In this document: positions 1 through 6,500 of the stretch, in pieces
How positions within the stretch are numbered: position 1 is the stretch's first letter
Layout: every line of letters begins with the position of its first letter
Assembly: GCA_036493755.1 (NCBI GenBank)
Contig: DASXPG010000024.1
Span: 1 to 8,489, forward strand
Length of the DNA: 8,489 nt
Direction: 5' to 3'
Source of the DNA: DASXPG01 sp036493755
GTDB lineage: Bacteria > Gemmatimonadota > Gemmatimonadetes > Gemmatimonadales > JACORV01
Made by a program: the position numbers and the translations under genes
The notes under the pieces: model-generated
The model's input: the letters and a program-made list of their open reading frames with translations, nothing else
The model's database searches: none
What the model was told of the DNA's origin: nothing

Positions 1-119
1 ACGCCGGCCCCGCTCTGGAGGACGTCGGTGACGAGGCGGTGTCCCTCGGCGACGACCATATCGCGCTCATCGCGGCCCTTGCGACGCGAAAGCTCCCGCA
101 CAAGCTTCGGGATATTCAT
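1..119 (-). CDS. TrmH/SpoU-family RNA 2'-O-methyltransferase, N-terminal fragment (partial)
   Basis: Reading the minus strand from an ATG at 119-117 gives 39 codons that run off the window start. The peptide opens MNIPKLVRELSRRKGRDER and continues with a V-A-E-G-H-R-L-V stretch. This resembles the N-terminal substrate-binding domain of SpoU/TrmH-type enzymes, where a K-L-x(R/S)-x-x-x-R-K-x-R segment is followed by a (V)EGxRLV motif. These SAM-dependent enzymes methylate ribose 2'-OH groups in rRNA or tRNA. The catalytic knotted SPOUT domain lies outside the window, so the substrate cannot be named. No Shine-Dalgarno sequence precedes the ATG, and an upstream in-frame start cannot be excluded. 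The gene diverges from thiD, with 18 bp between the two start codons. What is seen is the N-terminal motif; the family assignment is recognition from memory. Confidence 0.8.
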   Translation of the reverse strand, partial: MNIPKLVRELSRRKGRDERDMVVAEGHRLVTDVLQSGAG

Positions 120-126
120 GCCGGAC

Positions 127-131
127 GGAAG
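127..131 (+). promoter_or_regulatory. Shine-Dalgarno for thiD, decides the GTG start
   Basis: GGAAG lies six bases upstream of the GTG at 138. It supports this start over the in-frame GTG at 39 and the TTG at 150. The site falls inside the 18-bp gap between the divergent thiD and methyltransferase start codons. Confidence 0.6.
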
Positions 132-137
132 ATACTC

Positions 138-908
138 GTGCGAACCGCGTTGACCATCGCCGGCTCCGACTCCGGCGGCGGCGCCGGCATTCAGGCTGAT
201 CTCAAGACCTTTCAGCGGCTGGGTGTCTTCGGCACCAGCGTCGTCACCGCCGTGACCGCCCAGAACACGCGGGGGGTGAGCGCCTGGGAATCGGTGTCGC
301 CGAAGCTCGTCAGCGCGCAGATCGACGCGGTCTTCGAGGATCTGCCGCCGGCCGCGATGAAGTCCGGGATGCTCGGCACCGCGGATGTTGCCGAAGCCGT
401 GTGCCGCGGCATCGAGCAGCATCGCCCGCCATTCTACGTTCTTGATCCGGTCATGCTCGCGTCGTCGGGCGACGCGCTGATCGACGATCGCGCCAGGAAG
501 GTGCTCGCCGAGCGGCTGGTCTCCCTCGCCACGCTGGTGACGCCGAATCTCGCCGAAGCCGAGGAGCTCTGCGGCATGCCGGTGCGTGACCGTGCGGGGA
601 TGGAGGCGGCGGGCAACTCGCTGATCGCGCGGGGCGCGAAGGCGGCGCTGATCAAGGGTGGCCACCTCGAGAGCGAGGCGTTGGTCGATGTGCTGGTCAC
701 GGCGGATGGCGCGCGGGTGTTCGAACATCGGCGCCTGGCGGCGACGTCGACGCACGGAACCGGCTGCACCTTGTCGGCGGCGATCACCGCCGGACTGGCG
801 CTGGGGCAGTCTCTCGAAGCAGCCGTCGGAGCGGGAATTGCCTTCGTCCAGCGGGCGATCGCGCAGGCGCCGGGATTGGGCCGCGGTAACGGCCCGCTCG
901 GGATCTAG
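138..908 (+). CDS. thiD: Hydroxymethylpyrimidine/phosphomethylpyrimidine kinase (ThiD)
   Basis: ThiD phosphorylates 4-amino-5-hydroxymethyl-2-methylpyrimidine (HMP) and then HMP-phosphate, giving the pyrimidine diphosphate used in thiamine synthesis. It is a cytoplasmic ribokinase-fold enzyme. The 256-aa product matches the usual length of about 260. Visible motifs are the N-terminal GSDSGGGAGIQADLKTF block (residues 9-25), VTAQNT with Gln42 (39-44), KSGMLG (75-80), DPVM (103-106), TPN (135-137), KGGH (173-176) and the anion-hole motif STHGTGC with catalytic Cys210. The GTG at 138 is chosen because the family N-terminus (xxALTIAGSDS) begins there and GGAAG lies six bases upstream. The frame stays open to the window start, including a GTG at 39, but that extension does not look like ThiD and overlaps the divergent methyltransferase gene. 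No other thiamine gene is adjacent, and there is no room for a TPP riboswitch. A pyridoxal-salvage side activity, known for some ThiD/PdxK enzymes, is possible. Confidence 0.96.
   Translation: MRTALTIAGSDSGGGAGIQADLKTFQRLGVFGTSVVTAVTAQNTRGVSAWESVSPKLVSAQIDAVFEDLPPAAMKSGMLGTADVAEAVCRGIEQHRPPFYVLDPVMLASSGDALIDDRARKVLAERLVSLATLVTPNLAEAEELCGMPVRDRAGMEAAGNSLIARGAKAALIKGGHLESEALVDVLVTADGARVFEHRRLAATSTHGTGCTLSAAITAGLALGQSLEAAVGAGIAFVQRAIAQAPGLGRGNGPLGI
905..908. other. Interlocked convergent stop codons (CTAG)
   Basis: The palindrome CTAG supplies TAG to thiD (906-908, plus) and TAG to the FMN reductase gene (907-905, minus). The two genes therefore overlap tail to tail by three bases, with no intergenic DNA and no visible terminator. 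Confidence 0.9.
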
Positions 909-1498
909 TCGCCGCCGCCTAACGCCTCACCGGCCGCGGAGACGGGCCGGAAGCGCCGAATCCACTTCTCGAATCCCACCAGCATGTCGGTCACGAACTT
1001 CTTCGTCGCGTCGTCCTTGAAGGCGCCTTCGGGTGTGACCTTGTCGGCGACGAAGGTGATCACGATCTCGGGACCGACGTAGGGGTACATCTCGAGAAAG
1101 CTGAAGCTCTGGCGCAGCTGAAGCGCCGCCTTGATCCCGCCCAACGCGCGCGGCGCATTTGAAATCACGTTGACCGGCTTGTGTTTCCAGGCGCTGTCGC
1201 CGTACGGGCGGCTCGCCGCATCGATCGCATTCTTGAGGACGCCGGGGATGCCGTAGTTGTACTCGGGTGTCACGAAGAGAACGGCGTCGGCGGCTCGCAC
1301 GGCACGCTTCAGCTCCACCACGCGCGGCGCCGGGTTCTTCTCTTCATCCTGGTTGAAGGGCGGGATGCCTTCGATCTCGAAAGAGTCGATGGTGACGCCG
1401 GCAGGCGCCACCGATTGCGTGGCGCGAAGAACGGCCTTGCTCCACGCCGCTTTGCGGAGGCTCCCGGGAATGCCGAGGATGGTGATGGAATCGCTCAT
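905..1498 (-). CDS. NAD(P)H-dependent FMN reductase, flavodoxin-like (SsuE/ChrR/YieF superfamily)
   Basis: This small cytoplasmic flavoprotein (197 aa from the ATG) probably transfers electrons from NAD(P)H through FMN to quinones, other flavins or xenobiotic acceptors. The natural acceptor cannot be told from sequence. Visible features are the beta1/phosphate-binding loop ILGIPGSLRK (residues 7-16) and the hallmark PEYNYGIPGVLKNAID (78-93), followed by SRP and a W-x-x-KPV segment. The family's usual Ser-x-Asn after GSLR is altered, reading RKAAWSK. The start is ambiguous. ATG at 1498 has GGCGGG 12 bases upstream, whereas an in-frame TTG at 1504 (199 aa) has it 6 bases upstream. The gene lies 36 bases after the purine nucleoside phosphorylase and is probably the last gene of that operon, though it has no obvious metabolic link to it. 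Its stop codon (minus TAG at 907-905) overlaps the thiD stop within CTAG. Confidence 0.92.
   Translation of the reverse strand: MSDSITILGIPGSLRKAAWSKAVLRATQSVAPAGVTIDSFEIEGIPPFNQDEEKNPAPRVVELKRAVRAADAVLFVTPEYNYGIPGVLKNAIDAASRPYGDSAWKHKPVNVISNAPRALGGIKAALQLRQSFSFLEMYPYVGPEIVITFVADKVTPEGAFKDDATKKFVTDMLVGFEKWIRRFRPVSAAGEALGGGD
917..924 (-). repeat. CGTTAGGC octamer, copy 1
   Basis: GCCTAACG on the plus strand, at the 3' end of the FMN reductase gene, is read there as GCG-TTA-GGC (Ala-Leu-Gly). It is one of four identical copies (also 2039-2046, 3876-3883 and 5487-5494), all in the same orientation. Confidence 0.6.
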
Positions 1499-1534
1499 GG
1501 CCAATGACTACCCGCCAATCCGGCGACGGTGCCG

Positions 1535-2350
1535 TTACACCTTGCGGACGATTCCGCGAATCAGCCGGCCCAGATCGCCCTTCACCCGGTCGGCAACTTC
1601 AAGCACTTCCTGGTGCGACAGCGACGCCCCGCCCAGCCCGGCGGCGAGGTTGGTCACGGTGGAAATGCCCAGGCACTTGAGGCCCCGCGCCCGCGCCGCG
1701 ATCACTTCGGGGACGGTGCTCATCCCGACGGCATCCGCGCCGATCCGCTTCAGCATTTCGATTTCGGCCTTGCTCTCGTACGACGGGCCGAGCATCGCGG
1801 CGTAGACGCCCTCTTCCAGCCGGATCTTCTCGTCGGCCGCGACCTGCCGGGCGAGGTCGCGCAGGCCGCTGTCGTAGGGGTCGGTCATGTCGGGAAAACG
1901 CTGATCGCCCTCCTGCGCCTGGCCGACCAGCGGATTCATCCCCGTGAAATTGAGATGATCGCTGATCAGCATCAGCGTCCCCGGCGTGAAGGTGCGGCGG
2001 ATCCCGCCCGCGGCATTGGTGAGGATGACGGTCCCGATGCCTAACGAGTGGAATACCCGCACCGGCAGCGCCGCGACCGCGGGCGGATGGCCTTCGTACA
2101 GGTGGAAGCGCCCGCTCTGGGCCAGGACGCTGACGCCGTCGAGGGTCCCGGCGACCAGCTCGCCGGCGTGACCCACCACACCCGGCTCGGGAAAGCCGGG
2201 GATTTTCGCGTACTTGACCCGCACCGCGTCCGCGAGCTCGTCGGCCAGGAACCCGATCCCCGAACCGAGGACGATGGCGATGGCGGGTTTCCGGGATCCG
2301 ATCGCGGCGCGCACCGCGTCGGCGGCGGCGCGGACATCGGGCTGGCTCAC
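1535..2350 (-). CDS. punA: Purine nucleoside phosphorylase, trimeric PNP-I type
   Basis: This enzyme carries out reversible phosphorolysis of inosine, guanosine and their deoxy forms to the free base plus (deoxy)ribose-1-phosphate, in the cytoplasm. The 271-aa product fits the roughly 270-290 aa trimeric family. Visible motifs are the phosphate loop LGSGIG (28-33), GRFHLYEG with Arg81 and His83 (80-87), TNAAGG (111-116), GPSYESKAE with Glu192 (188-196), VGMSTVPEVIAA with Met210, and TVTNLAAG with Asn234. These residues line up with human PNP Glu201, Met219 and Asn243, all at an offset of nine. An Asn at the last position is the known marker of 6-oxopurine specificity, so adenosine should be a poor substrate. 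This explains the need for the adenosine deaminase encoded just upstream. The GTG start overlaps the add stop (GTGA, 2350-2347) and is preceded by GGAGG with a 7-base spacer, so translation is probably coupled. The gene ends with TAA at 1537-1535. S-methyl-5'-thioadenosine phosphorylase is a related alternative, but Asn234 and the ESKAE motif argue for PNP. Confidence 0.95.
   Translation of the reverse strand: MSQPDVRAAADAVRAAIGSRKPAIAIVLGSGIGFLADELADAVRVKYAKIPGFPEPGVVGHAGELVAGTLDGVSVLAQSGRFHLYEGHPPAVAALPVRVFHSLGIGTVILTNAAGGIRRTFTPGTLMLISDHLNFTGMNPLVGQAQEGDQRFPDMTDPYDSGLRDLARQVAADEKIRLEEGVYAAMLGPSYESKAEIEMLKRIGADAVGMSTVPEVIAARARGLKCLGISTVTNLAAGLGGASLSHQEVLEVADRVKGDLGRLIRGIVRKV
2039..2046 (-). 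repeat. CGTTAGGC octamer, copy 2
   Basis: The same octamer inside the PNP gene, read as TCG-TTA-GGC (Ser-Leu-Gly, residues 102-104). Confidence 0.6.
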
Positions 2351-3372
2351 TGGATCGCCTCCAGCTCTTGGCGGACCTTGGCCACCAGCGCCTCGCGCTC
2401 ACGGAAGGGCAGGAAGGCGCTCTCGAATCCGTAGAGGATCATCCGCTCCAGCTCCGCGCGGGAGAAACGGAGCCGGCTATGGCAGAGCCACAGCTCGTCG
2501 GTCACGGTGACGGCGCTCATCAAGCGGTTGTCGGTGTTGACGCAGACCACGATGCCGAGGTCGAAGTAGCGGCGGATCGGATGCGACTCGATCGACGGCA
2601 CCGCATGGGTCTGCACGTTCGACGTGGGGCAGATCTCCAGCGGCACGCGCCGGTCGAGGACGTATTGCTCCAGCTCGGGATTCTCGTAGAGCCTGGTGCC
2701 GTGTCCGATGCGGTGCGCGTGACAGTAGTGCAGCGCCTGCGCGATCGACTCGGCGCCATAGGCTTCGCCGGCGTGCACCGTCGTGGCCATGTTGTGGTCG
2801 ATGACCGTGTAAAACGCTTCCTTGTGTTTCTTGGCCGGGAAATTGTACTCGGCGCCGGCAAGGTCGAAGGCGGCCACGCCGCGCCCCTTGTAGCCCACCG
2901 TGAGGTTGGCCAGCTCGAGCGACACTTCGGGACTCATGTTGCGGATCCCGCAGATGATGAGCTGCGCCTTCACGCCGAAATCGGCCTGGGCGCGCGCCAT
3001 GCCCCGCAGCGGCGCGTCCACCGCCTCGGTCAGCGGCATCCCTTTGCGGGTGCAGAGAATCGGCGAATAGCGGATTTCCATGTAGCGCACATTCTCGGCG
3101 TGCGCGTCTTCGATCAGCTCGTAGGTGCAGCGCTCCAGCGCGTCGGGCGTCTGCATCACCGACAGCGTGACGTCGAAACGGGCGAGGTAGTCCACCAGGT
3201 TGCGCGCGTCGGTGACGTGCATGTATTCGGCAAGCTCGCGCTCGTTATGCGCCGGCAACGTGACACCCTGCGCCTTGGCCAGCTCGATGAGGGTGCGCGG
3301 CCGTACGCTGCCGTCGAGATGCACGTGCAGCTCGGCCTTGGGCAGCCGGCGGATGAGGTCCTGGGTGATCAT
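2347..3372 (-). CDS. add: Adenosine deaminase
   Basis: This Zn-dependent amidohydrolase deaminates adenosine and deoxyadenosine to inosine and deoxyinosine in the cytoplasm. The 341-aa product matches the family length. Motifs in order are PKAELHVHLDGS with metal ligands His16 and His18, FDLAGAE (169-175), HAGE with His200 and general-acid Glu203, RIGHGT with His224, ICPTSN (247-252), and VNTDNR with Asp281. The residue after Asp281 is Asn282, where mouse ADA has a second Asp; I recall this variant from many bacterial ADA proteins, so it is probably not disabling. The HxH, HAGE and IGHGT set favours adenosine over the adenine-deaminase subgroup, though only assay separates these fully. The ATG at 3372 overlaps the stop of the upstream nucleotidase as ATGA (3372-3369) and has no good Shine-Dalgarno, so initiation probably relies on coupling. 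There is no signal peptide. It is the middle gene of the purine-salvage operon and makes the inosine used by the phosphorylase downstream. Confidence 0.96.
   Translation of the reverse strand: MITQDLIRRLPKAELHVHLDGSVRPRTLIELAKAQGVTLPAHNERELAEYMHVTDARNLVDYLARFDVTLSVMQTPDALERCTYELIEDAHAENVRYMEIRYSPILCTRKGMPLTEAVDAPLRGMARAQADFGVKAQLIICGIRNMSPEVSLELANLTVGYKGRGVAAFDLAGAEYNFPAKKHKEAFYTVIDHNMATTVHAGEAYGAESIAQALHYCHAHRIGHGTRLYENPELEQYVLDRRVPLEICPTSNVQTHAVPSIESHPIRRYFDLGIVVCVNTDNRLMSAVTVTDELWLCHSRLRFSRAELERMILYGFESAFLPFREREALVAKVRQELEAIQ
2358..2362 (-). promoter_or_regulatory. Shine-Dalgarno of the PNP gene inside the 3' end of add
   Basis: GGAGG on the minus strand lies seven bases before the GTG start at 2350. 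It sits within the last codons of add. It supports the GTG start, and with the GTGA overlap it suggests strong reinitiation on the polycistronic message. Confidence 0.75.
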
Positions 3373-6300
3373 CGTGAGACTTTCGTGATATGCGGAATGT
3401 AGGGTTGCGGGATGCGGACCGGCTGCGGCAGACCGGCGAGATAATTGTCGAAGACCTCCAGCTCATCTTCACCGATCCCGGTGAAAGGCTGGCCGCGCAG
3501 CATCGAGAAGCCGCTGCCGCCCGCGGCCAGAAAGTCGAAGGTGGCAAGCTGGTAGGTCGCGCTCTCCCGGAGCGGCTGGCCGTCGGCCATTACGACGGAG
3601 AGGACGCGCGAGCCCGACGGCGCGGCGGGATCGTACGTGACGGTGATACCGGATACCGAGGACCGTACCTCGTTGCCGGTCAGGGCGTGCTCGAGCACCT
3701 GGCGCAGCACCGCGCCCGTCACGGCCATCTTCACGACGAAGTTTCCGAAGGGGAGCACCTCGTAGGCTTCGCCCCAGTTCACCGGACCGGCCGTCAGCCG
3801 GGACCGGATGCCGGTGTTGTTGGCCAGTCCGACGTCGGCGTGCGCCGCCACCCGCATCGCCTCGGCGACGAGCTCGCCTAACGGGCAGAGCGAATCGCAG
3901 CGCAAGTCCTGGGCGATGTCGGCGACGTGACGCTCGGTCAGCGGCCGCACCTGGGCGACGGCGGCGGCGACCAGCCGCGCGACCGCGGTGTCCGGCTGCT
4001 CGCGGTCGGCCCAGACGGTCTCGACCCGCGCGTGGGGAACGCGGCCGCTGTCGGCGGCCATGAAATCCACGATGCCCAGCGCGGTGCCATGGGAACGGGC
4101 CTGCACGATGGGGATGCCGTTGACGACGGTATTCACCAGCGAGTGGGTGTGCCCGCTGACGATCAGATCGGGCTTGTGGGTCAGCGAGTTGGCGAGGTCG
4201 ACAATCTCGCCGCGGCATCCGGTGTCGGCATTGCAGAAGGCGCCCTCGTGGGCGACGACGATCACGAAGTCGGGATGCTGCGCCCGGACGTTCATGATCG
4301 CCGAGTCGACGGCGACCCATCCGTCGAACCCCAGCGTCCGCACGTTGTTGGGATTGGTCGAGGTCGTGGTCCCCGGCGTGGTATAGCCGACGACGCCAAT
4401 CGTGAATCGCCCAGCCGTGATGATGCGCGACGGGCTGGTCCAGCGGGGCCGCGCGCGCGACGGCATCTCGATGGTATTGCTCGAGAGCCAGGCGAAGTGC
4501 GCCTGGCTGATGCGCGCCGCCAGGGTGTCGATGCTCCAGTCGAACTCGTGGTTGCCCACGGCGACCGCGTCGTACCCCATCGCGTTGTAGATGTCCACCA
4601 TCGACCGGCCGAAGACCAGGTTCGAGGCCGGCGTCCCCTGCATCACGTCGCCGGCGTCGAGCCGGATCGTCGCGCAGCCGCACTCGGCCGCATAACGATT
4701 CATCATCCCGGCGAGCGCCGCCGCGCCGCCGACCGGCCGCCGGTTGCTCCATGGCTGCACCGATGCCTCCATCGCGCCGTGGAAATCGTTGGTCGCGAGG
4801 ACCCGGAGCAGAATCGAGTCGCGACTGATTCTCCCGCCTGCTCCGGTACCGGTTCTCCCGCCAGATTCTGCACCAGGCGTGGCCCCGCGCAGTCTCCAGG
4901 ACTGAACGAAGTAGTCGCCGGCTCGAATGGTCCCCTGGCGGGTTATTTCGTCGGCGAGCAGGTCGCGGATGGATTCTTCGCGGTCGTAGACCACCGGGGC
5001 GTGCGAGAGCATGGTGAAGCCGCCGCCGCCCTGCTGCCGATAGTTGTTCAGCGCCAGCGTGAACGTGTCGCTGTCGCGGACGTCGCGGCCCTGATAGGCC
5101 AGGCTGGTGACGCGATGGCCCAGTGGCTGCGCCGGGTCGATCTCGTAGTCCACGCCGCTGACAAGGTCCCAGTTGTAGCCCCGGACCGAATCGTTGACGA
5201 CCGGCCCGCCCGGTCCCATGCCGCGCCAGTAGCGCGCGTCGAACTCGAGATAGGCGCGCAGCTCGGCGCCCGAAATGCGGACGGCGCGCAACGTGTTGTC
5301 GTAGGGATAGACGCTGGCCAGGGAGGCCAGGGTCACCGGGCCGGCCGGAATCCCGCCACTCGTATTGAAGGCCGCGGCGGCCGAGAGCTGCGCCCCGGAC
5401 CGCTGCCGCATCACCGCGTTCACGAAGTCGATGACCGGGGTGTCTTCGACCCGTGCCCGGGTCAGCGGCATCGCGTCGACGCTGGTGCCTAACGGACGCA
5501 TGATCGCGGCGCGGGCCGAGTCGTGGGCCGGCTGGAGCGCCGCGACGAGGGCGCTGTCGGGAGCCTCGTGCGCCAGCGGCAACAACCGTCCTTCTTTCCG
5601 CACGATCCGCCAATGCGCGCCGTTCCTCACCATCGTCAGCTCGACGACCGCGACGCTCTGCGCCAGGAAGAGGGGCTGTACCACCAGCGTTCGGCCGACC
5701 ATGCTGTCGGCGATTTCGCGATGGGTATGGCCGATGACGGCGACGTCCACGTCCGACGCGGCCAGGGTGCGCGCGATATCGTCTTCCGGCGGCGCCGCGG
5801 ACTCGTCGTAGCTCGACGTGCCGCTCAGGCCGGCATGCGCCACCAGCAGCGTGACGTCGGCGCCGGCCCGGCGTACCGAGTGCGTGACCGGCGGTATCGC
5901 CTCGGCCAGCGGCCGGAATGTCAGCCGGCCCTTGATGTTGGGTCCGTCCCAGACCAGCACCCCGGGCGTGGTCGCGCCGATGATGCCGATCTTCACGCCG
6001 GCGCGCGTAATCATGATCGACGGGCGCACCAGCCGCGGGCCGCTCAGCGTCACGATGTTGGCGGAGATGACCGGGAAATGGGCGCCGGCGAGGGCCCGCT
6101 CGAGCACCGGCATGCCGAAATTGAATTCGTGGTTGCCGAGCACCGCGGCGTCGTAGCCCATACGGTTCAAGGCGTCGATCATGGGATGCACCCGCGCCGG
6201 GGCGTGGGCGTAGTACGCCGCGAACGCATTGCCCTCGATCAGGTCGCCGGCATCCACCAGGATCACGTGGCCGGGGTGCGCGCGGCGGAGCGAGTCGATG

Positions 6301-6482
6301 ACGGTGGCGGCGCGGACCAGGCCCAGCGGCGCGGCGCGGTCGCGCTCGTAATCCCAGGCCATCGCCCGGCCGTGGACATCGGTGGTCGCGGCGATCCAGA
6401 TCGTCGACGTGTCGGGGGCGCGATGCGAGAGGAGAGCGGCTGCGATAATAAGGAAGGGCGGCACGGTCGGCGGCAGAGTCAT
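3369..6482 (-). CDS. Exported bifunctional nucleotidase: CpdB-like 2',3'-cyclic phosphodiesterase/3'-nucleotidase fused to UshA-like 5'-nucleotidase
   Basis: This 1037-aa protein contains two complete metallophosphatase plus 5'-nucleotidase-C units in tandem, an architecture like Bacillus subtilis YfkN. Half 1 (about 28-530) has TTDVHG (Asp35, His37), GDLIEGN (Asp80), GNHEFN (Asn117, His118), His216 and GHTH (His252, His254). Its C-domain has YPYDNTL (392-398) and NNYRQQGGGGF (479-489). The D-Y-x-x-D near the N-terminus, GNHEFN and NNYRxxGGGGF are CpdB-like. A Gly/Ser-rich linker (531-552) follows. Half 2 (about 555-1037) has TNDFHG (Asp566, His568), GDVMQGTP (Asp612), GNHEFDW (Asn644, His645, Asp648), His745, GHTH (His778, His780), NNTGIR (888-893), LPFGN (910-914) and FDFLAAGGSGF (982-992), all UshA-like. 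Every expected metal ligand is present in both halves. A hydrophobic stretch (about 9-19) looks like a signal peptide, but it lacks N-terminal positive charges and a lipobox Cys. ATG 6482 is the first possible start, because upstream codons to the stop at 6590-6588 contain no initiator. No Shine-Dalgarno is visible. It heads the operon; its likely products are nucleosides and phosphate. Confidence 0.94.
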   Translation of the reverse strand: MTLPPTVPPFLIIAAALLSHRAPDTSTIWIAATTDVHGRAMAWDYERDRAAPLGLVRAATVIDSLRRAHPGHVILVDAGDLIEGNAFAAYYAHAPARVHPMIDALNRMGYDAAVLGNHEFNFGMPVLERALAGAHFPVISANIVTLSGPRLVRPSIMITRAGVKIGIIGATTPGVLVWDGPNIKGRLTFRPLAEAIPPVTHSVRRAGADVTLLVAHAGLSGTSSYDESAAPPEDDIARTLAASDVDVAVIGHTHREIADSMVGRTLVVQPLFLAQSVAVVELTMVRNGAHWRIVRKEGRLLPLAHEAPDSALVAALQPAHDSARAAIMRPLGTSVDAMPLTRARVEDTPVIDFVNAVMRQRSGAQLSAAAAFNTSGGIPAGPVTLASLASVYPYDNTLRAVRISGAELRAYLEFDARYWRGMGPGGPVVNDSVRGYNWDLVSGVDYEIDPAQPLGHRVTSLAYQGRDVRDSDTFTLALNNYRQQGGGGFTMLSHAPVVYDREESIRDLLADEITRQGTIRAGDYFVQSWRLRGATPGAESGGRTGTGAGGRISRDSILLRVLATNDFHGAMEASVQPWSNRRPVGGAAALAGMMNRYAAECGCATIRLDAGDVMQGTPASNLVFGRSMVDIYNAMGYDAVAVGNHEFDWSIDTLAARISQAHFAWLSSNTIEMPSRARPRWTSPSRIITAGRFTIGVVGYTTPGTTTSTNPNNVRTLGFDGWVAVDSAIMNVRAQHPDFVIVVAHEGAFCNADTGCRGEIVDLANSLTHKPDLIVSGHTHSLVNTVVNGIPIVQARSHGTALGIVDFMAADSGRVPHARVETVWADREQPDTAVARLVAAAVAQVRPLTERHVADIAQDLRCDSLCPLGELVAEAMRVAAHADVGLANNTGIRSRLTAGPVNWGEAYEVLPFGNFVVKMAVTGAVLRQVLEHALTGNEVRSSVSGITVTYDPAAPSGSRVLSVVMADGQPLRESATYQLATFDFLAAGGSGFSMLRGQPFTGIGEDELEVFDNYLAGLPQPVRIPQPYIPHITKVSR
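3876..3883 (-). repeat. CGTTAGGC octamer, copy 3
   Basis: The same octamer inside the second (UshA-like) half of the nucleotidase gene, read as CCG-TTA-GGC (Pro-Leu-Gly, residues 867-869). Confidence 0.6.
5487..5494 (-). repeat. CGTTAGGC octamer, copy 4
   Basis: The same octamer inside the first (CpdB-like) half of the nucleotidase gene, read as CCG-TTA-GGC (Pro-Leu-Gly, residues 330-332). Confidence 0.6.
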
Positions 6483-6493
6483 AGTGCCGTCAG

Positions 6494-6499
6494 AATATA
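6494..6499 (-). promoter_or_regulatory. Candidate -10 element for the nucleotidase operon
   Basis: TATATT on the minus strand is the only AT-rich hexamer upstream of the operon. Eleven bases separate it from the ATG at 6482, so transcription would start within about five bases of the ATG, giving a leaderless or near-leaderless mRNA. This fits the missing Shine-Dalgarno. The position where a -35 would sit falls inside the 9-bp repeat array and reads TCCCTC, which is not a sigma-70 consensus. It is a prediction by eye only. Confidence 0.35.
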
Positions 6500-6500
6500 T

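Noticed and set aside
39..137. N-terminal extension of ThiD from GTG 39
   Set aside because: The added residues do not resemble ThiD. The same DNA on the other strand encodes a convincing SpoU/TrmH N-terminus, and a Shine-Dalgarno precedes GTG 138.
930..950. CCGGCC/GGCCGG inverted repeat near the convergent gene ends as a terminator
   Set aside because: It lies within coding sequence, has only a six-base stem and no T-tract. Such GC palindromes are common at this composition.
2368..3402. 344-residue plus-strand open frame opposite add
   Set aside because: Antisense shadow. The sense strand encodes a complete adenosine deaminase.
3927..5492. 521-residue open frame on the plus strand opposite the nucleotidase gene
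   Set aside because: Antisense shadow in high-GC DNA. Composition is low-information, no motif is visible, and the sense frame has all catalytic motifs.
3469..5613. Long 714-residue open frame on the minus strand inside the nucleotidase gene
   Set aside because: It is a frame-shifted shadow of the nucleotidase, rich in Arg, Gly and Ala with no recognisable domain. High GC makes such frames stay open.
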